From positions 2,790,001 through 2,854,000 of the forward strand of contig OY787448.1 of NCBI GenBank assembly GCA_963678855.1: a DNA stretch of 64,000 nucleotides. Reading direction: 5' to 3'. The notes beneath the pieces are model-generated. The model was not told the origin of the DNA, made no database searches, and saw nothing but the letters and a program-made list of their open reading frames with translations. Below are positions 45,216 through 54,067 of this stretch, one piece after another; the first letter of the stretch is position 1; each line of letters opens with the position of its first letter. The stretch comes from F22 sp963678855 (GTDB lineage Bacteria > Bacteroidota > Bacteroidia > Bacteroidales > Bacteroidaceae). The translations under genes and the position numbers were made by a program.

Positions 45216-46313
45216 CTAATACGGATGACTGCCCTTTCGTACTCTATCCAAATGGCAAACAATCAGCTCACCATTCTCTTTACGTAAGTGCATCCCATTG
45301 CCACGGCAATAGCGGAAATGCTTACACGTATCGCAAGGTGCTAGTTTCTTCATCCACGAGCGGTCCCTATACTGTTCAAACTTATTAGCCCAGACATCCA
45401 TAAAGTCATCTTCGTAAATAGACCCTTGGTTGTAATCGGCACGTATACTCGGGCAAGAAGAAATCTGTCCGTCATGCAAGATAGACCCTACGGTGATACC
45501 AGCTTGGCAGAAGAAGAAATTATCACGTACTTCACCTTCATAATGACCGAGGTACCCTTCGCACCCATAACTGACTTTGATGCCGCTATGTTTGCGACTG
45601 TAAGCGATAAAGTCCATGACTTGGACAAACTCTTGGTCGGTAAGCTGTAGCTCAGGATGTTCAGCGGCTCGACCTACAGGGAAGACGGTAAAGAGGCGCC
45701 ATGATTTCAGACCTTTAGAGATTAGGTGATCTCGAAGTTCGGTCAAATAACCGATATTGCGTTTGTTTACGCAAGTCACCACATCCCAAATGACTTCGTC
45801 TTGCTGTCCTAGCATCTCTATAGCGCGCATGGCATGGGCATAACTTTTGGAGTGGCCACGCAGCCAGTTGTGTTCTTCTTCAAAGCCATCGAGACTGATG
45901 GTGACTGCACGTAAGCCGCTACGAATCAGGTTCTGCAAGCGCTGTGGAGTCAAAGCTAGGCCATTGGTCACCATCCCCCAAGGGTATTCGCGCTTATAGA
46001 GTTCTAAGCCTATAGCTTCTAGATCTTTACGCATCAAGGGTTCTCCACCAGTAATGATAATCATCACTTGATGAGGATCGACATGTGGGGTGATGCTATC
46101 TATTGCCCGCAAGAAATCAGCTGCAGGCATATCTGGTGTTTCTGCTTCCTTATGGCAATCGCTACCGCAGTGTTGGCAGTGTAGATTGCAGCGCAGGGTA
46201 GATTCCCAAAAAAGTTGTTTGAGGGGATGCGACTTGATTGTTTGATTCTGGATGATACGGCTGATTTCCAGAGCCGTTCTCTTTTTTAGTGAGAGTTGGT
46301 ACTTGTGCTTCAT
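45216..46313 (-). CDS. radical SAM/SPASM enzyme of the rSAM/lipoprotein pair
   Basis: 365-residue radical S-adenosylmethionine enzyme. The [4Fe-4S] motif CNLHCQHC is C42, C46 and C49, followed by the GGEPL motif (IIITGGEPLMRKD). A SPASM-type C-terminus binds auxiliary clusters: cysteines in FFCQAGITVGSI, SSCPSI and CDTCKHFRYC, then VCHLDR near the end. SPASM enzymes typically modify peptides or proteins. Fifteen bases upstream lies a small lipoprotein gene, and the pair matches, from memory, the rSAM/lipoprotein system described bioinformatically in Bacteroidetes (TIGR04133 with TIGR04134). The reaction is unknown; modification of the lipoprotein is the natural hypothesis. Confidence 0.88.
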   Translation of the reverse strand: MKHKYQLSLKKRTALEISRIIQNQTIKSHPLKQLFWESTLRCNLHCQHCGSDCHKEAETPDMPAADFLRAIDSITPHVDPHQVMIIITGGEPLMRKDLEAIGLELYKREYPWGMVTNGLALTPQRLQNLIRSGLRAVTISLDGFEEEHNWLRGHSKSYAHAMRAIEMLGQQDEVIWDVVTCVNKRNIGYLTELRDHLISKGLKSWRLFTVFPVGRAAEHPELQLTDQEFVQVMDFIAYSRKHSGIKVSYGCEGYLGHYEGEVRDNFFFCQAGITVGSILHDGQISSCPSIRADYNQGSIYEDDFMDVWANKFEQYRDRSWMKKLAPCDTCKHFRYCRGNGMHLRKENGELIVCHLDRVRKGSHPY

Positions 46314-46327
46314 GTGAGTGGGGAAGG

Positions 46328-46771
46328 CTAGTCGTTTTCTTTTTTAGCGAGAGTGACATTGATTTCTTGGTCTTCAAAGACTGTAGTCCAACTACCCTCT
46401 TGTTTGCCATCAGTGAGTTTATGACTGACTGTCTTGGACTCGTAAGAACCGTTGGCTTCTCCGTCGGTGTCGATAAATTCGGCATCAATTTCACCAGGAG
46501 GAAAAGTTCTAAAAGCTTCAGAATATATGCCATTTGCATCTGTACGCAAAGTATCAGCAATGGGGGATTCTCCTGCTTTAAATACGACTCCGATATTAGG
46601 AATGCCAGCACCATCTTCGTTGGTGACTTGACCTACGACTTTAAATTCTGCTGTAGGAGTACCATATTCGCAAGGTGCATTGTTGGTGCCACAGCTTGTA
46701 AAACCAAGCGCTGACAATAGTAGAAATAGTACACGGTTGAGACTAAGCTCAAATAAATTTAGTTTTTTCAT
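46328..46771 (-). CDS. small lipoprotein partner of the radical SAM enzyme
   Basis: 147 residues. The signal peptide is unusual: a long, charged n-region (KKLNLFELSLNR) before the hydrophobic core, ending LGFTSC, so lipidation at C27 is expected; a second Cys follows at about 33 (NAPCEYGTP). The mature part looks like one small beta-sandwich of the carboxypeptidase-regulatory type (FKVVGQVTNEDGAGIPNIGV; DTLRTDANGIYSEAF). It is the first gene of the two-gene operon with the radical SAM enzyme and the likely substrate. Its upstream sequence resembles that of the membrane protein gene at 41.2 kb. Confidence 0.85.
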   Translation of the reverse strand: MKKLNLFELSLNRVLFLLLSALGFTSCGTNNAPCEYGTPTAEFKVVGQVTNEDGAGIPNIGVVFKAGESPIADTLRTDANGIYSEAFRTFPPGEIDAEFIDTDGEANGSYESKTVSHKLTDGKQEGSWTTVFEDQEINVTLAKKEND

Positions 46772-46795
46772 TTTCTTTCGTTTTATTGAGTATCA

Positions 46796-46803
46796 CAAAT
46801 ATA
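46796..46803 (-). promoter_or_regulatory. -7 box of the rSAM/lipoprotein operon
   Basis: TATATTTG on the minus strand, 25 bases before the lipoprotein ATG, at the same position within the repeated upstream segment as the box at 41233-41240. Confidence 0.5.
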
Positions 46804-46878
46804 CAACTTATTTTTTGTAACAGTATAATAATCGGAGTTTTTTTCAAATTTAAAATAGCCCTAGTCATTAAAAAATAG

Positions 46879-46886
46879 TATCTTTG
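46879..46886 (+). promoter_or_regulatory. -7 box of the fumarase gene
   Basis: TATCTTTG 65 bases before the fumarase ATG. Confidence 0.5.
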
Positions 46887-46950
46887 CAATTCAGTAGGGC
46901 AAGCCCCTATGTTCAAATAAAATTATACTAATTGATTCAATAGATTCATT

Positions 46951-48594
46951 ATGGCAGCAACTCCAGAATTTAAGTATCAGCACCCTTTCCCACTAGGTGA
47001 GGACAAGACTGAATACTATCTGCTTACAAAAGACTACGTAAGTGTAAGCGAGTTTGAAGGCACACCAGTGCTTAAGATTGAGAAAGAAGGTTTGACAGCG
47101 ATGGCCAATGCGGCTTTTCGTGATGTAAGCTTCTTACTACGCCGTGCTCACAATGAGCAAGTGGCAAAGATTTTGAACGACCCTGAAGCATCAGATAACG
47201 ATAAGTATGTAGCCCTTACATTCTTGCGCAATGCTGAGGTTTCTGCAAAGGGACAATTGCCTATCTGCCAAGATACAGGTACTGCTATTATCCACGGTGA
47301 AAAAGGCCAACAAGTGTGGACTAACTACTGTGATGAAGAAGCACTTTCTCTAGGTGTATACAAAACATATACTGAGGAAAACCTACGTTACTCTCAAAAT
47401 GCTCCTCTTAACATGTATGATGAGGTGAACACTCGTTGTAACTTGCCTGCACAAATCGACCTTGAGGCAACTGAAGGTATGGAGTACAAATTCTTGTGTG
47501 TCACTAAGGGTGGTGGTTCTGCCAACAAGACATACTTGTATCAAGAGACTAAAGCATTGTTGAATCCAGATACTTTGGTGCCTTTCCTTGTAGAAAAAGT
47601 GAAGAGCTTGGGTACTGCGGCTTGTCCTCCTTATCACATCGCATTCGTGATTGGTGGTACTTCTGCAGAAAAGAACTTGCTTACTGTGAAGCTTGCTTCA
47701 ACTAAATATTACGATGAGTTGCCTACAACTGGTAACGAAGGTGGTCGTGCTTTCCGCGATATCGAACTAGAAAAGAAGATTTTGGAAGAGGCTCAACGTA
47801 TCGGTATCGGTGCGCAGTTTGGTGGTAAGTATATCGCTCACGATGTACGTATCGTACGTCTTCCTCGTCACGGTGCATCTTGTCCTGTAGGTATGGGTGT
47901 ATCTTGCTCTGCCGACCGTAACATCAAGTGTAAGATCAACAAGGATGGCATCTGGGTAGAAAAGATGGATGATAACCCAACTGATTTGATTCCTGTAGAA
48001 TTGCGCGAAGCTGGTGAAGGCGAAGCAGTAAAGATCGACTTGAACCAACCTATGGAAGATGTACTTGCAGAATTGACTAAGTATCCTGTGGCTACTCGTC
48101 TTTCTTTGAATGGTACTATCATCGTAGGTCGTGATATCGCTCACGCGAAGATTAAAGAGCGTCTAGATGCTGGTGAAGAAATGCCAGAATACTTGAAGAA
48201 TCACCCTATCTATTACGCTGGACCAGCTAAGACTCCAGAAGGTATGGCATGTGGCTCTATGGGCCCAACTACGGCCAACCGTATGGACCCTTATGTAGAT
48301 CTATTCCAAAGCCAAAAGGGTAGTATGATTATGCTTGCTAAGGGTAACCGCTCTCAGCAAGTGACTGATGCTTGTCAAAAGCACGGTGGCTTCTATCTAG
48401 GTAGTATCGGTGGACCTGCGGCTATTCTTGCTCAAGAAAACATCAAGAGCATCGAGTGTGTAGAGTATCCAGAACTAGGTATGGAAGCGATTTGGAAGAT
48501 TGAAGTAGAAGACTTTCCAGCATTTATCTTGGTAGATGATAAGGGTAATGACTTCTTCAAGCAAATCAAGCCAATCCCTACTTGTGGTTTGTAA
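46951..48594 (+). CDS. fumA: class I fumarate hydratase
   Basis: 547-residue iron-sulfur fumarase interconverting fumarate and malate. PICQDTGTAIIHGEKG holds the first cluster Cys; TKGGGSANKTYLYQ, FVIGGTSAEKNLLTVKLAS and GASCPVGMGVSCSADRN follow, and the beta-domain ends with GSMGPTTANRMDPYVD. Length and domain order are those of the single-chain FumA/FumB type. It would serve the reductive branch of central metabolism leading to succinate in an anaerobe (inference). Strong terminator downstream. Confidence 0.95.
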   Translation: MAATPEFKYQHPFPLGEDKTEYYLLTKDYVSVSEFEGTPVLKIEKEGLTAMANAAFRDVSFLLRRAHNEQVAKILNDPEASDNDKYVALTFLRNAEVSAKGQLPICQDTGTAIIHGEKGQQVWTNYCDEEALSLGVYKTYTEENLRYSQNAPLNMYDEVNTRCNLPAQIDLEATEGMEYKFLCVTKGGGSANKTYLYQETKALLNPDTLVPFLVEKVKSLGTAACPPYHIAFVIGGTSAEKNLLTVKLASTKYYDELPTTGNEGGRAFRDIELEKKILEEAQRIGIGAQFGGKYIAHDVRIVRLPRHGASCPVGMGVSCSADRNIKCKINKDGIWVEKMDDNPTDLIPVELREAGEGEAVKIDLNQPMEDVLAELTKYPVATRLSLNGTIIVGRDIAHAKIKERLDAGEEMPEYLKNHPIYYAGPAKTPEGMACGSMGPTTANRMDPYVDLFQSQKGSMIMLAKGNRSQQVTDACQKHGGFYLGSIGGPAAILAQENIKSIECVEYPELGMEAIWKIEVEDFPAFILVDDKGNDFFKQIKPIPTCGL

Positions 48595-48633
48595 GAAGCA
48601 GATGCTGGAGATAAGCTCTGGTAGATAATATAA

Positions 48634-48667
48634 AGAGGGCGAGTCAAACAAAATTGACTCGCCCTCT
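48634..48667. terminator. bidirectional terminator between fumA and yhcH
   Basis: A perfect 14-bp stem (AGAGGGCGAGTCAA / TTGACTCGCCCTCT), loop ACAAAA, with CTGTATTTTTT on the plus side and TTTATATTAT on the minus side. Confidence 0.85.
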
Positions 48668-48694
48668 CTGTATTTTTTAGTGTGTGTGGGATGT

Positions 48695-49141
48695 TCACAC
48701 CAATATCTTGATGACTGCCTTATGGATAGGTGTAGAGCATATAGCTGGTGCATGAGCATCGGCTGGCATAAAGACAGCCACCATACCTGGTGTAAGGTGT
48801 ACATAGTTCTGTGTCTTATCGGCATAGAACACGATGTCTTTGTCTGGGTTGTAAGGAGTATCGATTTCTTTCATATCGGCAACTGGAGCCCAGCCCATAG
48901 ACTCTTCGCCTTCTAGAAGGACTTGGATGTCTAAGTATCTTTCGTGGGCTTCAAGCAGTGCAGACTCTTTGGCTTTAGGAGAGCAAGAATCTACGATAAT
49001 GAAGGCATTGTCGCCATCTACGATGTTTTTTCCTTCAGGAAGAGTGTGTAGGGGATGTGCTTGAATATATTCAAGCACGGTGGCTACACGTTGGTGGATA
49101 TGTGTGTAGTCTTGTAGACTATCTAGGGTTGTTAGTATCAT
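48695..49141 (-). CDS. YhcH/YjgK/YiaL family protein
   Basis: 148-residue cupin-like protein of the YhcH (DUF386) family: LDIQVLLEGEESMGWAPV and MVAVFMPADAHAPAI carry the metal-binding residues expected, with HERYLDIQ. Relatives include NanQ, which helps sialic-acid ring opening, and EbgC. The gene is the last of an operon: 11 bases separate it from the pseudokinase gene. Why a sugar-handling protein follows two sensor proteins is unclear; they may sense the same sugar. Confidence 0.88.
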   Translation of the reverse strand: MILTTLDSLQDYTHIHQRVATVLEYIQAHPLHTLPEGKNIVDGDNAFIIVDSCSPKAKESALLEAHERYLDIQVLLEGEESMGWAPVADMKEIDTPYNPDKDIVFYADKTQNYVHLTPGMVAVFMPADAHAPAICSTPIHKAVIKILV

Positions 49142-49152
49142 ATATCTTTATA

Positions 49153-51162
49153 TTATTGTTTTGATTCAATAGGCAATGTAATAGTTATATCGCTCTCTGT
49201 CTGCTGATACTGTCCTCCAGTACGTTCTACTACGATTCTGTTGATGGTATTGCGCACGCTGCGCTCTTGCCCTTTATCTTGATGTTGAGGAGTAGCTATT
49301 AGTGCCGATCCAGTGATTTTAAAGATCAGATAGTCACCAACGGTTGTGTGGTTCGGCTGGTAGTAGGTTTCTATGATGATCTTATCTGAGGTCAATTCTT
49401 CTGAGCCGTATGTGTTTAATAGGGAGTCGAAGAGTTGTCCAAATCGATAGGTATCTAGTGTCATCATTTTATCGTATAGCTCTATCTTATTACGAATGAT
49501 GAAACCACCTACCTGTTTATGCTCCATGCGTACACGAATAGATTCGACAAAGTTCTCTACAGATATAAACTCACGCATTAGTTGAACCATATTTGATTCC
49601 ATACGAGATAATTCCAGCAGGTTGCTCACTGTGGTTAGAATCTGCTGCGAGTTTCTATGGATACAAGTAGCGTATCCTTTTAGGTCATCAGAGTTGATGT
49701 CAGGGGTTGTCACCATCAAATCAGTAAATCCTACCACGGCATTGAGTGGTGTGCGGATATTGTCGTTGAACGCGTTGAGAAAATCAAATTTTGCTTTGTT
49801 GGCTTTTTCTGCTGTAGCTTTGGCTTCTTTGATTTGGCGTACTGATTCTTGTTCGCGTTTACGAATCACATAAAATGAATACCATTGACGTGCAGCAATA
49901 ATTAAAGTTGCTAACCCTACTATTAATGCTACTAATAGATAGTTACGTTCATTTTTCTGACTTTTGAAGCGTTGAGCTTCGAAACCGTAGAGTTGCTTTA
50001 GCTGTGAGTATTGCTGATTGGCGGATATGTTGCTAAGTGAATCTGCGAATTCAACACTACGTGCATAGGTTGCAGCAGCGCCTTGTCTATCTTTGAACTT
50101 GATTTGCATTTTGGCTTTTTTGCGAATCAGGTCGGTATAATCACTCCATCCGAGTTCGGCTGTAGTAGCGCATGTTAGGGCTTTGTTCATAGCGGTCATA
50201 GCCTTCGCACTGTCTTGTTGTTGAGAATAATACTCTGCAATCACTTCATTGAGGTATGATTGATAGGGAGGGTATGTGTTATCTACCAGTAGCTTTTGTG
50301 CACGGTCGATATACTTTTTGGCTTCATGTGGAAGTCTCTGTTTAAGTTTTATATATGCGGCATTGCAGTAAATATCAATGGCATAGTCATTGTCCAACTT
50401 ATTTATATCGGATTTGTTTGGATTTTCTAGATTGATACCGTAATATTCTGAAGTGGCTTTAAGCAGCGAATCTGACTCGTTAAGCCTCTCTGTGTCCAGA
50501 TACAAACTTAGAAGTTCCGATTGAATATCGATACGCCCTCCAAACGAATTATCTTTAGGGAGATTGGCAAGGGCTTTTTGAAAGGAAGCTATGGCTTTAT
50601 CATGTTCGTTAAAGTTGGTATGAATATGGCCCCAAGTTTGGTCTAGCACATAGCCCATTTCGTGCTTAGGGTATAGTACCATTTCTTCTTTCATGCGTTT
50701 AGCATTGGCTATCGCATACTCAAAATTGGCTGCTTCTAAATCGTTCATGATAGCCAAATGCATGACATAGAAATAATAGGAGCTATTACTATCTTTTGTC
50801 AGTAGAGCACGCATGTCTTTAACCAACTCTTTGGTCTCATTGTTTTTTGCATGGTTGTAATAGTAGATAGACATAGAATAACCCGCATAATTCATCATCT
50901 CATTATCTTTGTAGGTCTTCCCAAGCTCCCACATCTTTTTACTGACAATGAGATAGAAAGGATTGTCGGTGTCTAGAGTATCGATGACATCGTTGAGCAG
51001 GGTGTCTTTTTCTTGATAGGTCTTTAAACTATCTAGTTGGCGCTGAAGAACTAAAGAGTCTGTAAAGGGATCGGCTGCCCAAGATGGCAGCACACACATA
51101 CTGACTAAGCCGATTAAGCACAGTCTGAGGCTAAGTAGTGTATGGAATCTTTTACTAGTCAT
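49153..51162 (-). CDS. histidine-kinase-like protein lacking the phosphoacceptor His
   Basis: 669 residues with the layout of the kinases in this window: signal peptide (SLRLCLIGLVSMCVLPSWA), periplasmic TPR-like helical domain (about 30-400), one membrane helix (YLLVALIVGLATLIIAA) and a HisKA-like dimerisation segment. That segment reads FLNAFNDNIRTPLNAVVGF, where active kinases have FxxNxSHEIRTPLN: the His is replaced by Asp (D467). The ATPase part also lacks recognisable N, G1, F and G2 boxes. It therefore looks like a pseudokinase. Its start overlaps the stop of the active kinase gene by 8 bases, so the two are made together. Confidence 0.85.
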   Translation of the reverse strand: MTSKRFHTLLSLRLCLIGLVSMCVLPSWAADPFTDSLVLQRQLDSLKTYQEKDTLLNDVIDTLDTDNPFYLIVSKKMWELGKTYKDNEMMNYAGYSMSIYYYNHAKNNETKELVKDMRALLTKDSNSSYYFYVMHLAIMNDLEAANFEYAIANAKRMKEEMVLYPKHEMGYVLDQTWGHIHTNFNEHDKAIASFQKALANLPKDNSFGGRIDIQSELLSLYLDTERLNESDSLLKATSEYYGINLENPNKSDINKLDNDYAIDIYCNAAYIKLKQRLPHEAKKYIDRAQKLLVDNTYPPYQSYLNEVIAEYYSQQQDSAKAMTAMNKALTCATTAELGWSDYTDLIRKKAKMQIKFKDRQGAAATYARSVEFADSLSNISANQQYSQLKQLYGFEAQRFKSQKNERNYLLVALIVGLATLIIAARQWYSFYVIRKREQESVRQIKEAKATAEKANKAKFDFLNAFNDNIRTPLNAVVGFTDLMVTTPDINSDDLKGYATCIHRNSQQILTTVSNLLELSRMESNMVQLMREFISVENFVESIRVRMEHKQVGGFIIRNKIELYDKMMTLDTYRFGQLFDSLLNTYGSEELTSDKIIIETYYQPNHTTVGDYLIFKITGSALIATPQHQDKGQERSVRNTINRIVVERTGGQYQQTESDITITLPIESKQ

Positions 51163-52930
51163 TGTATATGTATCTCAGTGGATGTGTAAATACAAAACGA
51201 CACCCTTCAGTGTAGTTAGAATCAATAAATATACGTCCACCCATTTTGTTGATGATAAGGTGGCATATAGAGAGCCCAAGCCCTGTACCTTGACTAAATT
51301 CATTGACTTTCTCAAAGCGTTTAAAAACACTTTTTTGTTTTTCAAGTGGAATGCCAATACCAGTATCTGTTACACTAAATTGAACTTCATTCTGGTTGAG
51401 CATAATTAGCTCTAGGTCTATATGTCCATCTTCGGTAAATTTAATTGCATTGGTCAACAGGTTGATGAGCACTTGTTGTAGGCGCCCTTCATCAGTCTCT
51501 ATGATAAGTGAGTCGATATCTGACTGCCATCTGATAGAGATATTTGTTTGGTTTATCTTACGTATGGATTGCAAGACGTTTTGACATAATGAGACGACTT
51601 CACAGGAAGCAACTTGTAGGTTTATTTCATTTTGTGTGAAGCTAGACATGTCAATCATGTCATTAATGAGTTTCATCAACAGATCTGAGTTATGGCTTAT
51701 CAGTTCAATACCTTCTTGACGAAGGTCTTCATCTATATCTTCTTGAGCCAACATATCAGAGAAGCCGACAATAGAGTTGAGCGGTGTGCGCACTTCATGA
51801 CTCATATTGGCTATAAACACACTCTTGGCTTGCAGTGATGCCTTGGCCTCTGCTTCTTTTTGAAATAGGAGGTTGTAGACTTTAATTAGCCGTTTATTGG
51901 CCAGCTGTGTATGTCTTATCATAAACAATACCAAGATTATTGCCAAAGCGATACCAGCGAGGAGCACACGTTGAGTTGTGAGTGCTCTTCGTGTACTTAG
52001 ATATTCGTTTAGTGACAATTGAAATTGTACACGTACTGTGTTGAATTGGTGTGCACGCGAATCAAATTTGCCTTCTTTCTGAAAAAGAGTGGCCTGTTTG
52101 TTGTGAAAGACACTCTTATCGTAGTTCTTTTTAGAAAGATACAACTGAGCCAGTTTTTTGTGGTTAAATTGTTGTATATACTCTTTCTCCTTCATGCCTT
52201 CTGTTAGCTGAATAAGACTGTCGCACTTCAATAAGTATAGTATAGCAGTATCTAAGTCTTTTTGTATTTGATGTGCATAGCCTGCATTGGCTGCCCAGTA
52301 GCTTAATATGTCTTTAATAGGAGGTGCGCTGGCCTTGGTAACAAGTGCTTTACTTTTCTCTAAATATGTTTTTGCGCCTAGAGAATCTTTTTGAAAAATA
52401 GCGTGGAAAGCCTGACAGTTATTGATACGCAACAATAAATCCTGCGAAATACCAGCCTTGTAAAGCGGAGAGTTGATGAAATTACGTATGGCGTTGTGTG
52501 CTTTGCTTAGCATCTTGCCTTTCTTATTGATAAACGCATAATGACCGACAGATAAAGCTGTGGTGATATATTCAGCTTCATAGCCTTTTCTATCCCTCCA
52601 TAAGCGCATTGTCTCCAACTCAAGTTTTAGACCTGCATCTGCCATATTTGATAGGTAGGCATAGCTTGCAATATGGCTGGAGATATGTCCCCAGCCGGCA
52701 AGGTCATTATCATTGCCAGCTTGTGTGGTCATTAAGGCAATTTCTTTTTTGCAAGCGTCTATATCTCCTGCCCTAAATGCCTGATCGGCCAATTCACCAT
52801 GTACGATATAGAAGTCTTTCTTTTGAGCATACAAAGTTTGTACACTGAACAGAGTCAATGCACAAACGCATAGCATAAACAATCTACTAAATGTTGTTGA
52901 TTGATTAAAAGACGGCTCACCAAGCTGCAT
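51155..52930 (-). CDS. membrane sensor histidine kinase
   Basis: 591 residues: signal peptide (LFMLCVCALTLFSVQTLYA, then Q), helical periplasmic domain with TPR-like features (about 40-305), membrane helix (VLLAGIALAIILVLFMI), HisKA with ANMSHEVRTPLN (H378) and a full ATPase domain: NLLTNAIKFTEDG (N), DTGIGIPLE (G1), FKRFEK (F), GTGLGLS (G2). No fused receiver. First gene of an operon with the pseudokinase and yhcH. Its response regulator is not in the window. Confidence 0.92.
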   Translation of the reverse strand: MQLGEPSFNQSTTFSRLFMLCVCALTLFSVQTLYAQKKDFYIVHGELADQAFRAGDIDACKKEIALMTTQAGNDNDLAGWGHISSHIASYAYLSNMADAGLKLELETMRLWRDRKGYEAEYITTALSVGHYAFINKKGKMLSKAHNAIRNFINSPLYKAGISQDLLLRINNCQAFHAIFQKDSLGAKTYLEKSKALVTKASAPPIKDILSYWAANAGYAHQIQKDLDTAILYLLKCDSLIQLTEGMKEKEYIQQFNHKKLAQLYLSKKNYDKSVFHNKQATLFQKEGKFDSRAHQFNTVRVQFQLSLNEYLSTRRALTTQRVLLAGIALAIILVLFMIRHTQLANKRLIKVYNLLFQKEAEAKASLQAKSVFIANMSHEVRTPLNSIVGFSDMLAQEDIDEDLRQEGIELISHNSDLLMKLINDMIDMSSFTQNEINLQVASCEVVSLCQNVLQSIRKINQTNISIRWQSDIDSLIIETDEGRLQQVLINLLTNAIKFTEDGHIDLELIMLNQNEVQFSVTDTGIGIPLEKQKSVFKRFEKVNEFSQGTGLGLSICHLIINKMGGRIFIDSNYTEGCRFVFTHPLRYIYND

Positions 52931-52974
52931 ATTATCTGAAGTATTAGAGTGTCATAGTTTGCTTTATCGTTGCA

Positions 52975-53006
52975 CAAATATACATAATGTTTTTTGTGTT
53001 TACAAG
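52975..53006 (-). promoter_or_regulatory. promoter of the kinase-pseudokinase-yhcH operon
   Basis: On the minus strand CTTG, 20 bases, TATATTTG; the leader to the kinase ATG is about 40 bases. Confidence 0.6.
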
Positions 53007-53029
53007 CAGATAATGATTGATTATATGAT

Positions 53030-53977
53030 TTACAGGCTGCGATATAGCTTTGTTATTGTTTCCTCACACTCAGCAACCATCTCTGTGATGATTTGTGCCG
53101 CTGGTTTTATTTCTTCTATCATGCTAGCCACTTGACCGACTTCTACTTCACCTTGAGATAAATCACCTTGGAATATACCTTTTTTTGCTCGTCCTCTGCC
53201 TAGAAGATTGCGCATTTCTTCAACGCTTCCACCTCCTTGACGTAAGGTATCCATCTCACGAGTGAATTCGTTAGGAATAAGGCGTACTGGACCTAGTTCT
53301 TTTAAAGTCAGTACTGTGGCCCCTTCTTGTGCATTGATGACGGCTTGCTTATAGGCTTCGTGAGCTGATGATTCAGTAGATGCGGCGAACAATGAACCGA
53401 CTTGTACACCATCGGCACCAAGGGCTAGTGCGGCTGCCATTTGTCGACCGCTACCGATTCCGCCTGCGGCTAGAAGAGGTAGGGAGGTACAATCACGAAT
53501 CAATGGAATCATAGCCATGGTAGTGGTCTCTTGGGGGGAGTTATGTCCGCCTGCTTCAAACCCCTCAGCAACAATGGCATCTACACCTGCCTCTTCGCAC
53601 TTCTTTGCGAAGCGTGTGTTGGCTATGACATGTGCCACCGTAATACCGTGTTCTTTGAATAAAGGAGTTAGTTTGGCAGGGCTACCTGCGCTTGTAAAGA
53701 CGATTTTGACTTCGTGCTTGAGAATGAGCTCTACAACACGATCTAGTTCTGGATAAAACATTGGGAGATTGACCCCCCATGGCTTATCGGTAGCATCTTT
53801 CATCTTCAGAATGTGCTCCTCAAGCGTTTCAGGGTGCATGGAGCCTATACCTAGGAGGCCAAGACCACCAGCATTGCTGACTGCACTGGCTAGACGCCAG
53901 CCGCTACACCAGACCATACCGCCTTGAATGATTGGATATTGAATGTCGAATAAAGTAGTGATAGAGTTAGGTTTCAT
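53030..53977 (-). CDS. nitronate monooxygenase / FabK-like flavoenzyme
   Basis: 315 residues, TIM-barrel FMN enzyme: LFDIQYPIIQGGMVWCSG, SNAGGLGLLGIGSM, EGFEAGGHNSP and LLAAGGIGSGRQMAAALALG with GVQVGSLFAAS are the flavin and phosphate motifs shared by nitronate monooxygenases and FabK enoyl-ACP reductases. I cannot separate the two by eye. The ATG at 53977 is preferred, because the frame's earlier ATG at 54031 lies in a terminator-like hairpin belonging to the gene upstream. Confidence 0.82.
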   Translation of the reverse strand: MKPNSITTLFDIQYPIIQGGMVWCSGWRLASAVSNAGGLGLLGIGSMHPETLEEHILKMKDATDKPWGVNLPMFYPELDRVVELILKHEVKIVFTSAGSPAKLTPLFKEHGITVAHVIANTRFAKKCEEAGVDAIVAEGFEAGGHNSPQETTTMAMIPLIRDCTSLPLLAAGGIGSGRQMAAALALGADGVQVGSLFAASTESSAHEAYKQAVINAQEGATVLTLKELGPVRLIPNEFTREMDTLRQGGGSVEEMRNLLGRGRAKKGIFQGDLSQGEVEVGQVASMIEEIKPAAQIITEMVAECEETITKLYRSL

Positions 53978-54008
53978 ACTAATGCTATTAGTGTAAAGTG
54001 TAATAAGA

Positions 54009-54061
54009 GAAATAAACTTACTTCTTCTCATCTATAAGCGTGAGTAGAAGTAAGCTTATTT
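54009..54061 (-). terminator. hairpin after the nicotinamidase-like gene
   Basis: AAATAAACTTACTTCT and AGAAGTAAGCTTATTT pair over 16 bases with one mismatch around a 20-base loop; the minus-strand exit is T-rich. It lies 7 bases beyond the stop at 54068. Confidence 0.55.
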
Positions 54062-54067
54062 GGTTGT

